Source of the DNA: Serripes groenlandicus
Taxonomy: Eukaryota; Mollusca; Bivalvia; Cardiida; Cardiidae
Direction of reading: 5' to 3'
DNA: 64,000 nt
Assembly (NCBI GenBank): GCA_031761405.1
Contig: JASEVX010000012.1
Coordinates: forward strand, 18,626,974-18,690,973
The position numbers and the translations under genes are program-made. Positions 1 through 8,362 of this stretch are shown in pieces (positions within the stretch are counted from its first letter, which is position 1; each line of letters begins with the position of its first letter). The notes beneath the pieces are model-generated. The model was not told where the DNA came from, did no database searches, and was given only the letters and a program-made list of their open reading frames with translations.

Positions 1-640
1 GTCAAGTCCAATCTTGACCTTTAACCTATGACCTTAAAAGTAAATAGGAGTCTAGACCTTGCCATATACTATCTGTATGGCAGGTTTGGTTATGATCTGC
101 GAAGAGATGATCAATGTAGAGTGGTCACAAGGTTGTTGATATGGGAAAATAGGCAAAGTCTAATTTTGACCTTGACCTTTAACCTTGAAAATAGCTTCTA
201 GACCTTGCCATATACTAATTGTATATCAAGTTTGGTTAAGATCGGTCGAAGGATGTTCAGTGTAGAGTGGTAACAAGGTTGTTGATATGGAATAGTCAGT
301 CTAATTTCGACCATGACCTTTAACCTATGACCTTGAAAATAAATAGGCTTCTAGACCTTGCCATATACTAACTGTATACCAAGTTTGGTTAAGATTGGTC
401 AAAGGATGTTCAGTGTAGAGTGGTCACAAGGTTGTTGATAAGGGGAAAATAGTCAAAGTCCAATTTTGACCTTTAACCTTGGAAATAAATAGGCTTCTAG
501 ACCTTGCCATATTCTAACTGTATACCAAGTTTGGTTAAGATCGGTCGAAGGATGTTCAGTGTAGAGTGGTCACAAGGTTGTTGATATGGGAAAATAGTCA
601 AAAGTCCAATTTTGACCAAGACATGTGAAAAGCAATATAC
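1..640. repeat. Tandem array, ~151-bp monomer (left arm)
   Basis: About four monomers carrying the signature CTTGACCTTTAACC, CTAGACCTTGCCATAT and GTGTAGAGTGGTCACAAGG are repeated at about 150-bp spacing. The array runs off the window start. It is the mirror of the longer array at 51840-52990. Short ORFs through it are not conserved as protein. Confidence 0.9.
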
Positions 641-1000
641 CCCCTCCTTTGAAGAGGCCATAATTAATCGTTCTATTTGATTTTCTACATAATTTGCCAC
701 AGATTTTATTAAACATTTATTAACCTTTGAGTTTTTAACATTACCGGTAATTCAAATTACCAAAAAAAGGTCGCGCAAGTTTCTTTATTTTCTTGTTTTT
801 CCAGCGAATTACTTGTTGTGTAAATCTACAGAGGTTCAAATCATCCAATTGGAAGAAAAATATTGCCTACAGAGTGTAACTATCATCATTAAAAACCTCG
901 ACCCTAAGTTATTATTATGGCATGTGACTGACAACAGAAAACAAAAATGCTGAAAACCCCCACCCACTCACCTCCGAGAGCAAGGATTTCAAACGTCTAT
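641..1000. other. No gene seen (arm, AT-rich)
   Basis: AT-rich sequence between the 151-bp array and the CpG-rich segment. It is shared with the right arm (about 51480-51840) but contains no ORF, repeat unit or RNA motif that I can recognise. Confidence 0.5.
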
Positions 1001-1577
1001 TGGCCTAAACATCCGGGGAAAATGGCAACTCCACGGTCACGAACTTCATAAAAAAAAAATCTTCGGCTCCTGGATATGTTTCAGATGGAGAACTGACAGT
1101 CTATCCCCGTCGTTTTGTCCATTTCATTACAGCATGCGTGTTTACAGACGATTTTTGCGCCATTTTGAAATGGTTTATGACATCACTCCGCGTCGACCAC
1201 GGAAATCGTTACGGAAAACCCCGATGTGTTCCGAATATAATATCGTACCTAGTCGGCCAAATCCGTGATAGCTCGGTATTTACATGTGTTTGCTTATATG
1301 TGGGTAATGTGCAAGTATACTAATGCGTTGTTCTTATTCGTTTTATCAAATTGTTTGAAACTGTATTTATTTATGTACGTTGTTATTGTAACATGTCCTG
1401 GAAACATGTCCAACATGTTGTAAGCGTAGGTGGGATCGGCTTTAGTCGGTCGTTTCCGGAATACCGAGTGACGTCACCACGAGATGCGCGCGGTGCCTAT
1501 TCGGAGGGCCTCGGTCACAATTATTCTAAAAATTGTCGCAGACATTGACCGTGGAGCCGATTGACTTGAGAGCGATG
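1000..1577 (+). promoter_or_regulatory. CpG-rich promoter-like segment with CRE and splice donor (left arm)
   Basis: In contrast to its AT-rich surroundings this stretch is rich in CG dinucleotides (GTCGACCACGG, CCGAATATAATATCG, GTCGGTCGTTTCCGG). It holds a perfect CRE palindrome TGACGTCA at 1469-1476 and ETS-like TTTCCGGAA just upstream, and ends in a good splice donor, GCGATG|GTATGTG, at 1577/1578. A matching acceptor (TTCTATTTTAG) lies at 5015, before the MRKRGC ORF. Inference: promoter plus 5' noncoding exon of a gene carried in the arm. The ORF at 1138-1323 inside it is probably chance. Confidence 0.5.
1469..1476. promoter_or_regulatory. CRE-like palindrome TGACGTCA (left arm)
   Basis: Perfect 8-bp cAMP-response-element palindrome inside the CpG-rich segment, 100 bp upstream of the putative splice donor. 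Its partner in the right arm is at 50999-51006, also intact. Confidence 0.6.
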
Positions 1578-2006
1578 GTATGTGTTTGTTTTGTTTTTGA
1601 AGGTAAGACCAGATAATGTTTTCCTGTATTCGGAATGCAGTTATTTTAGGTCTCTGTTTAAATATTTCAAGTTACTTTCACTTTATTTCCTTTTGAAACA
1701 CGTTTTCTGATTGGTTCATATGGATACTGCCTGCCAATCAAATATCGATTTACAAAACAAAATGGCTGTCAGAGTAAAAATAAATGTTTTGGATGTGGAT
1801 AAATAATCGAATAAATCTTAAACGACAATGGTCCGAATTTGTTTGTGAAGAATAAAAACATGCTAAGCTCACGTTGTGATACAGTTAAGTGCAATAGCAT
1901 TCTTTCTCTTCGAATAAGCGAGTTAAAATGTCGAATACCACACTGACCTCCAAAGTTACGAACCACATAAACACTATTTAGTGTTGTTGTTTGTTGGCGT
2001 TGTTTA
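1578..2006. other. Putative first intron, no gene seen
   Basis: AT-rich stretch following the donor-like GTATGTG. It contains no supported coding sequence; the minus-strand ORF at 1769-1966 is frameshifted in the right-arm copy, so it is not a conserved protein. Confidence 0.4.
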
Positions 2007-2199
2007 CCCTCGCACTCGGCAATATTGAGGTATTTTTTGCAGGTCTTAAGTATGCTCTGATGGGGTGATTATAGGTGACGATAGGGCTTAAATGGTGTGA
2101 AAAATATTGACATCTTTATTTATAACACGGACGTAGACGTCCCTGTTTATAATGTATCGTATGTATATATCCAAATGGCATTATTGCCGAATGCGAGGG
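2007..2199. mobile_element. MITE with CCCTCGCA termini (left arm)
   Basis: Terminal inverted repeats: TA|CCCTCGCACTCGGCAATATT at the left and AATGCCGAATGCGAGGG-type sequence at the right, flanked by TA on both sides. About 193 bp. TA target duplication and long TIR fit a Tc1/mariner-type non-autonomous element; an internal palindrome GGACGTAGACGTCC sits near the middle. The right-arm copy is at 50275-50457. Confidence 0.7.
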
Positions 2200-2424
2200 T
2201 ATCAACATCAGATCATCATACTTTTATTGAACAACGAACATAACTATTTCTGCATAAAGATTTGATGATAAAAAGCAAAATGCTCATAGCAAATAAATCT
2301 AATGAATGCAGACCTTTAAATCAGTGTAGGAAAAGCAGAAATGACTCATAATAAGTTGAAAATTTCCCAAATCTCCACAATATTATTTAATTTCTAACAC
2401 ACAATGTAACATGTTGAAATTACT

Positions 2425-2560
2425 TATCCCTTACCCACATGCAGACACATTGAAAACAGTGGGTGAAAATAGAAATCACTCATCATAACAAATTCTCATT
2501 TCAACAATTGATGTTTTCAATTATTTTCAATAATAATTTTCATTTAGAGAAATATGGAAT
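2425..2560 (+). mobile_element. M1 MITE, degenerate (left arm)
   Basis: ATCCCTTACCCACATGCAGA followed by a weak core (GAAATCACTCATCATAAC) and a TTTTCAATTATTTTCAATAA tract. No R end is left. The mirror copy lies near 49950-50060. Confidence 0.45.
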
Positions 2561-2689
2561 AGAGTAAGTTCTTGAAATAAATAGTTGTTTTCATAAAAGC
2601 AAAATCCAAGGTGGTTATATAATCAATCAATCTATGTGTGGTATGAAGTCTCCGTAAATCCTCCAGGACCAAGTATGTTCTGAATTTGT

Positions 2690-2906
2690 TTAACCTTTCC
2701 CTCATATAAACACTTTCTGACACCTCTGAAGCAGACGACTATTGAAAACAATGTGGGGAAAGAAGAAATTCCTCATAATAATCAATTTCTCCCTTCGCCA
2801 CAATGTTATCAACTCTTTTCAATAATTAAATATTTTTTGAGAGATTAAGGTAAATTTTATTTCAAAGTCGTCTTCTGCAGATTTGTTGTATGTGGGAAAG
2901 GGTTAA
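2690..2906 (+). mobile_element. M1 MITE, complete (left arm)
   Basis: TTAA at both ends, L end with CTTTCTGACACCTCTGAAGC, R end TCTGCAGATTTGTTGTATGTG then GGAAAGGG. It is shared with the right arm (49570-49790), so it inserted before the arms duplicated. Confidence 0.85.
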
Positions 2907-3341
2907 AAGCATTAGTCGCTTATGTTAACTGTCTCTAGGTCTTGATGGCTTTAAACAAAATTACTTTGAAGATTGTCTGTCAGGTGAGCTGTTAGATTAA
3001 TTTAGGACCAACATGACCCTCGGATGCATATTTTGTAAATGTAATGTACCACATAAATAAATATGTGACAGTGACCCCAATTGTATTACAATGTATTTAT
3101 GGTATATTTTGATTTAAAGGTAACTCTGGAATACTGGAATACCGGCAGATGCCAAAAGCAGACCTATTTTAACAAACTGAGAACACGAAGTTCAGTTGCA
3201 AAATGTGTGGGAAAAGTTCTGTCCTCAAAGCAAAGAGTACTTTCACATCATTCTGCATTTATTACATGAAATGATGATTTAAGTAAGTAAAATTCATATT
3301 TTATCTATTACCATTTTAATACTTTAGATCACAGAGGCAAA

Positions 3342-3545
3342 TTAACCGTTTCCCAGATACAACCAATCTGCGGCAGGCAACTTACAAAAAAATCTAGGCA
3401 AAAATGTGAACAAATCTCTGAATTGAAGGATCATTATTGAAAGGAATTGAAAACATTGTGGCAGAAAGAGAAATTGCTAATTATGAGCAATTTGTTCTTT
3501 TGCCACAACGTTGTCAGAAAGCGTCTATAATTGAGAAAGGGTGAA
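3342..3545 (-). mobile_element. M1 MITE, old copy (left arm)
   Basis: Starts TTAACCGTTTCCCAGATAC and ends GAGAAAGGGTGAA; the second TTAA has mutated. The core AATTGCTAATTATGAGCAATT still forms a hairpin. Shared with the right arm at 48939-49142. Confidence 0.8.
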
Positions 3546-3779
3546 CATTCTGATGGAGACATGGTCCCCATTCAATAATTAATAGGATTTATGCAAACAA
3601 AACACAGAACTTTATTTCTGGTAGCTTTTGCATAAAAGGAGTGAAAAATTTACCCGATTTGAAAATAATTAGGCACAAATGTTCCTTTGGTGATCTTCTT
3701 CTAAGATTGTTAAAATTATTCCGATACATTGATAAACATGGCCACCATCAGGCGTGGCTCATTTTGCTTATATGTATCA

Positions 3780-4640
3780 AGATTAAATTTTGAAAACTAT
3801 TGAAGTTCAATTAAATCAGGTGAGCGATCCAGGGCCATCATGGCCTGGCCCTCTTGTTTAATTATCTCCATAAAGACATATGCTTGTCCAGATGAAAAGT
3901 ATTGTAGGGATTGACTTGGTACTTCACATATTGTTAGAGGTCGTTGAGAGGAAGTGCAGTGACAAAGTACCATAACTCTATCATGGCCAATTTTTAGCTC
4001 ACCTAAGCACGAAGTGCAAGGTGAGCTTTTGTGATCACTCACCGTCCGACGTAGTCGTCTGTCAACAATTTCCTACAAATGACTTCTACTAAACCAATGG
4101 ACAGATTTCAAAATAACTTTCACAGGAATGGTCCTTAGGTGGTCCCCTTTCAAAGTTGTTTAAAGAATTTAATTCCAAGTAGAACTTTGGTTGCTGCGGC
4201 ATCAGAAAAGGGGAAAATTGCCAAATCTTAAAAAATCTTCTTGTCCAAAAGTGCTGGCCCGATTTGAAAATTATTTTGCACAAATGTTCCTTGGGCACCC
4301 TCTACCAAGATTGTTGAAATATTTCAGATCCGTTGAAAAACATGGCCGCCAGGGGGTGGAGCTTGTTTTCGTTATATGTGCATTGTTAAAACTTTAAAAA
4401 TCATTTTGTTCAAAAGTACTGGCCCGATTTAAAGATAATTTGGTACAAATGTTCCTTGGGTAACCCTCTTGTAAGAACTAAGATTGTTCTAATAATTCTG
4501 ATCTGTTGAAAACATGGCCACCAGGGGGCGGAGCTTGCTTTCCTATTATAGGGTAAAACACTTTGAAAACTTTTGAAGTTCTATTAAATCAGGTGAGCGA
4601 TATAAGGCCATCATAGCCCTCTTGTTTAATTTTCTACCTT
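3780..4640. repeat. Dispersed clam-type repeat block (left arm)
   Basis: Several diverged copies of a unit with CAGGTGAGCGAT, GGCCATCATGGCC and CCCTCTTGTTTAATT, and of ACATGGCCGCCAGGGGG followed by GGAGCTTG. This kind of sequence is dispersed in bivalve genomes (recollection, not searched). The right arm lacks about 180 bp of it (left about 4110-4300). ORFs at 3797-4042, 4089-4298 and 4191-4397 are translations of these repeats. Confidence 0.65.
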
Positions 4641-4779
4641 TATTTTATGAACAAAGCTTGTCCGGAACTTAACTCGAAAAGTATGAAACAGATTGAATTG
4701 ATATTTCAAACAATGATAGATCCCATTGAGAGGAAGTGCAGTGACAAATTAAAAAACTCTAGCTTTCCCCTTTGTTATG

Positions 4780-4845
4780 CTCCCCAAAACAAAATCAGGG
4801 GAGCATATAGTCAGTCGCTGCTTCGGCTGTCTGTCTGTCTGTGAA
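4780..4845. repeat. GCTCCCC hairpin and (TCTG)n run (left arm)
   Basis: GCTCCCCAAAA...TCAGGGGAGC is a short inverted repeat, followed by GCTGTCTGTCTGTCTG. In the right arm the tetranucleotide run is longer (47818-47850), as expected for a microsatellite. Confidence 0.6.
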
Positions 4846-5015
4846 TTAATATTTATCCAGAACATAATTCATGAGACAGATTCACCTGATATAACCTAGG
4901 TGATAGAAGATACAACACAATTTATTTACCATTTAAACAATCATTTACACAATTCATAATTCTTATTCTGATTGTAGATGACTTCACAATTTGTTTGGAT
5001 TTCTTTCTATTTTAG

Positions 5016-5440
5016 GTCCTGTTAAACCTTAGAAGAAATTGTTGTACATACATGATGATTCTGTACAGCACTCATGAGAAAAAGAGGATGCAGTAATGTT
5101 GATACAGATTTAAACCCCAAACATAGAAAACCTGATAATACCTCTTCTGAGCCAATTGGAACACCATTAATCTGCCAGAGAAATGAAAATGCAACACCTT
5201 ATGGATTGGAGCCTGCCAATTGTGAACCTGTCACTCTACAAGGTGAAGTCTCAGATTCTGTGTCTGTAGGACCTTCAGAACAGGCAGATATATAGAACAC
5301 CAGCATGATATCACTGACACAATACAGGAATATTCTTATACAGACCTTTATACAGACAGTTCAGATGAAACTGATCGACCTGAAAGCAGCTCCATTGAAT
5401 AAACTTCTAGTGATAATGAACAAGAAACAGTGAAAGCAAA
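5016..5440 (+). pseudogene. Putative exon with N-terminal coding segment (MRKRGC..., left arm)
   Basis: A strong acceptor (TTTCTTTCTATTTTAG, ending at 5015) precedes a 73-codon ORF starting at ATG 5074. The peptide begins MRKRGC, basic and nuclear-signal-like, then is rich in N, P, S and E. After the stop at 5293 another frame stays open to 5399 with an acidic run (SDETDRPESSSIE), as expected if a single frameshift broke one longer acidic region. The right-arm copy (47374-47595) differs by one residue. Not recognised as a known family. The layout (CpG promoter, noncoding exon, intron, this exon) suggests a gene carried by the repeated element; its continuation may be the segment at 8360-10390. 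Confidence 0.45.
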
Positions 5441-5544
5441 ACTAAAGATGACCATGAACTTTATACTCATTTGGAATTGCATCATACTATTATATTCTTC
5501 AATACAATTTATCCAAAAGTCCATCTGAATCACTTTTAAGCTAA

Positions 5545-5766
5545 GTGAAAGCACTATGCCCAAACAATAAAATGTTGACTGACTTAACACTGAAGAAAAT
5601 ATTTACTGAAGTTGATAAATCAAAGTATAACATTTTTCACTACTGTAACATCTGTTTCGAAACATTCCCAGATGATGTTGATGTTTTTCAGTGTTCAACT
5701 AAGTATTTTATAAAGAATATTGTCACTGATAAGATATATATGCAGTTGGATTTGTGGTTAGTTTGA
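5545..5766 (+). pseudogene. ORF with CxxC motif, possible transposase fragment (left arm)
   Basis: An open frame with the reading LTDLTLKKIFTEVDKSKY followed by HYCNICFETFP and FQC, that is, H-x-C-x2-C with a later cysteine, resembling a small zinc-binding motif. There is no ATG at the frame start (GTG at 5545), so it is more likely an exon or a remnant. The right-arm copy has an 8-9 bp deletion near its start. The last 70 bp recur as a direct repeat at 6522-6590. General resemblance to zinc-finger pieces of invertebrate transposases is an impression only. Confidence 0.35.
5694..5764 (+). repeat. Direct repeat, copy 1 (with 6522-6590)
   Basis: AAGTATTTTATAAAGAATAT, TGTCACT, ATATGCAGTTGGATTTG and GTTAGTTT appear here and again at 6522-6590 in the same order, about 828 bp apart, with a few differences. 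The same pair exists in the right arm. Confidence 0.85.
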
Positions 5767-5823
5767 TAGAACCTGTTCATCCTTTTGATGATGTTCAGTG
5801 TACAATTTGGGCATGACTTTAAA

Positions 5824-5960
5824 TTGATTGATTGATTGATTGGGGTTTAACGCCGTTTTCAACAATTTCTCAGTTATATCACGGCGGCCAGTTCACCTAC
5901 TCATGCATTTCCTGGTTTTCTCACACCAGTACTCCACACAACAATCTTCCCAAGCAACTG
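5824..5960 (-). mobile_element. SINE-A, 5'-truncated (left arm)
   Basis: Tail (ATTG)n at the left, body GGGGTTTAACGCCG...ATCACGGCGGCCAG, truncated before the tRNA head. Flanked by a perfect 15-bp target duplication GGGCATGACTTTAAA (5809-5823 and 5961-5975). The right-arm copy (46721-46854) kept only one of the two duplications. Confidence 0.9.
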
Positions 5961-6144
5961 GGGCATGACTTTAAAGTTGTGGATATAAATTTGATCAGAC
6001 AAACTTTTTGTAATACAAAGTGGTCAGTCTGAGGCTAAATAATATTATGTAAGTCATGTTCCAAATATGTATGGTCAGTCAGTTTCCAAGTAAATCAGGA
6101 GATGATACATTTTATTATGTTTATATGATACAGTCATGTAATGT

Positions 6145-6350
6145 TTAACCCTTTCTCTTGTATAGACGCTTTCTGACGCCTCTGCAGCAGACTACTTTTT
6201 AAACCATTGTGACAACAGATGAAATTGCTGAAAACAAGCAATTTCTCCTTTTGCCACAATGTTTTCCACTTTTTTCCGTAATAAAATCTTTTTTTAAAGA
6301 GATTTTGCCTAGATGAATTCAAAGGCAGAAGCAGATTACGTATTAAGCAT
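6145..6350 (+). mobile_element. M1 MITE, R end decayed (left arm)
   Basis: TTAACCCTTTCTCTTGTATA followed by a good L end (GACGCTTTCTGACGCCTCTG) and core hairpin GAAATTGCTG / CAAGCAATTTC. The R end has lost its GGGAAAGGG. Mirror copy about 46395-46579. Confidence 0.8.
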
Positions 6351-6521
6351 ATATAATTGGCGCACACAGGGTTGAAGATTGTAAAAAAAGCATACAGAAT
6401 ATTGCTACATGGGAGAACCATAATTATGTTTGAAATTGTATATATAAGCGAATGGAAAAAGGAACTGGAATGGAAAAAGGAACTGTCGTACAGTATTGTG
6501 TGATACAGGTGAAATGTTTTC

Positions 6522-6590
6522 AATTAAGTATTTTATAAAGAATATTGTCACTTATAAGATATATGCAGTTGGATTTGAAGTTAGTTTGGC
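6522..6590 (+). repeat. Direct repeat, copy 2 (with 5694-5764)
   Basis: Second copy of the 3' part of the CxxC ORF, followed at once by an M1 fragment. It shows that the segment between the copies was inserted or duplicated before the arms were copied. Confidence 0.8.
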
Positions 6591-6700
6591 AAACTACTTT
6601 TGAAAACATTGTGACAATAGAAGAAATTACTCAAAACAAGCAATTTCTCCTTTTGCCACAATTTTTTTCCGTAAAAAATCTTTATTTATAAATATGAATA
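6591..6700 (+). mobile_element. M1 MITE core fragment (left arm)
   Basis: ACTTTTGAAAACATTGTGAC, AGAAGAAATTACTCAAAAC, CAAGCAATTTCTCCTTTTGC in M1 order without either terminus. Mirror fragment 46080-46185. Confidence 0.75.
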
Positions 6701-7075
6701 ATTATACAAGAACTTGAACTATTCTAAAAGTTTATCCATTAAAGAATTCTGATTCTTTAAGGCAATTTTTATGGACGATGTTGTAAAATTTTGTCAGTAG
6801 TAGAATAATTATTCAAGAACCTAAACGGGTCCACAGAATTCTGATTCTAGAATTTTAGCAGAGTTCCAAAATTTTCATTGTTAAGAATAGATATTCTAGA
6901 ATTGCGTGGGTTCTAGAACTAGTGTTCTTCAAGTTTTCAGAATTAGCATCATTAAGAAAAAATTTAGTATTCTAGATTTGCTGGGGTTCTAGAACCTGTG
7001 TTTTTGAATGTGTAGGGTGATTCTTGAAGAATTCATGAAGTTCTAGAATAATTCTAGAACTGAAGAAAATTCTTA
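6690..7075. repeat. TTCTAGAA-rich module (left arm)
   Basis: Many short palindromes of the type TTCTAGAA and ATTCTTGAA/TTCAAGAAT spaced by tens of bases. The same kind of module stands at 45785-46055 and, as a foldback structure, at 55320-55830, each time on the same side of a TCTGAA-rich module. Confidence 0.7.
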
Positions 7076-7590
7076 AACATTTTTCGCAGGTGATTCTTTC
7101 ATTTCTGTTTCATTCTGAACAGAAAGCATACATGGAATGAACTTTTTCTTGCATGATATTAAAAAGTTGAAATTACCTGTGACATTCCAGTTCAAATTAA
7201 ATAGTAAGTTTCGATTATTTGAATAAATATTAGTGCATATTTTTCGAGCTATTAGAAGAATGATAAAAATCTTTGGAAATCCTGATGTGGTATGCTGGAA
7301 TAATTTTCATAACATACATACATACATGCACTGATCTAGCATCTTTCGAGGTTATGCATTTATGAGTTTGTATGAGATAAAATGTAAAAGAATAAATCAT
7401 GTAGGGTTTTTTTCATTGAAACTTGCAGTATCAATTCTGTGAGTAATGATTTTACATTGTTGGAGTTGTTCATGATCACCTAGTTGAATTTGACTGTTGT
7501 GATTGCCGTATACTATAATGTCACTGAACAGCTGCATTACTTAAACACACCTAAAAGTAATGTGTACAGAACTCTAAAATACTTGTCATT
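7076..7590. other. AT-rich arm sequence, no gene seen
   Basis: Contains a short (CATA)n run near 7311-7327 and otherwise no recognisable structure. Closely matched in the right arm (about 45270-45785). Confidence 0.4.
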
Positions 7591-8362
7591 TTAAAAGTCT
7601 GAATTGTTCAGTATTTTTAAAAACTCCAGTATGATACTTTAAAGTCTGAATTTTTTCAGACATTTTAATAACATTTGTCATGACATGTTGTATGATTTGT
7701 TTATTAAATATTTTCTACCCATTGCTCATATTTTATCTGGAACATAACTACAAAAGAAGTGAATGTAATTCATTCAAACTTTACACATTGATAATGGTCA
7801 TTATATGGAAGTATGATGCCCATATATTGTCTGTTCTGATCAATTATTTTAGAATGTCTGTCTAAATTTAGTTGTAGTGGACATTAAAGGACCTGGTGAG
7901 CTTCCTTGTTTTAAGTCACAATTGTTTTACTGTGTTTTTGACATTTTTTAGTGTTATCACTTCCTGAACATGCAGAAAATGAGTCTTGAATATGGCAGAA
8001 ACATCTCAGACAAGTTTCAGTTTAAGTGATTTTTAAAAAAGTCTGAATAAATCAGAAACAAAACTGGCTGCATCTTTTTTTCAGTATTTCTTCAGACATT
8101 CGCTGAAGCTGAAAGAAGACTGAACTTTTGGTCTGAACATGTCAGTTTCTTTTCAGTACTTTTTCAGACATATTCTATGAAGCTGAAACAGGTCTGGATC
8201 TTGTCAGCACTGTTCAGCTTTTATTCAGACATCATTCAGATGCTAGATTTGGTTGTTCAGCAATGATTCAGTCACCAATTTTGCCGTTAGACTGAATTCA
8301 GTATTGATTCAGCTTAATTCAGCTTAATTCAGACAAACTTCAGACTTTCTGTTTCATGAGGG
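7590..8362. repeat. TCTGAA/TTCAG subterminal repeats and terminus (left arm)
   Basis: Dozens of TCTGAA, TTCAGAC and TTCAGCTT words in both orientations leading to the abrupt end TTTCATGAGGG at 8362. The same terminal order (TTCAGCTTAATTCAG, then CATGAGGG) closes the third copy at 56919. Dense short subterminal repeats next to an abrupt end are typical of DNA transposon termini that bind a transposase; superfamily not determined. The ORF at 7680-7865 is AT-rich and probably spurious, although identical in both arms. Confidence 0.7.

Larger units (their letters stand above)
1..8362 (+). repeat. Left arm of a giant inverted repeat
   Basis: This whole stretch recurs in reverse complement at 44422-52625 with high identity by eye. 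Anchors pair one to one: TGACGTCA 1469 with 50999, the MRKRGC ORF 5074 with 47374-47595, a SINE at 5824 with one ending at 46854. The inner end is abrupt at CATGAGGG (8355-8362); beyond it the two flanks differ completely (TTACCAAG against AGTATAAT). The outer end is cut by the window edge, so the true arm length is unknown. The arms differ by substitutions and by indels of tens to about 180 bp, which argues against a simple assembly copy. Either two oppositely oriented insertions of one large element, or an inverted segmental duplication. Confidence 0.93.

Noticed and set aside
1138..1323. Small CDS in the CpG-rich segment (61 codons, both arms)
   Set aside because: No domain, and one residue change between arms says nothing given their similarity; more likely promoter or 5' noncoding exon.
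7680..7865. A 61-codon hydrophobic ORF identical in both arms (also 44991-45176)
   Set aside because: Identity follows from the recent arm duplication; it is AT-rich, lacks splice or promoter context, and lies in the subterminal repeat module.
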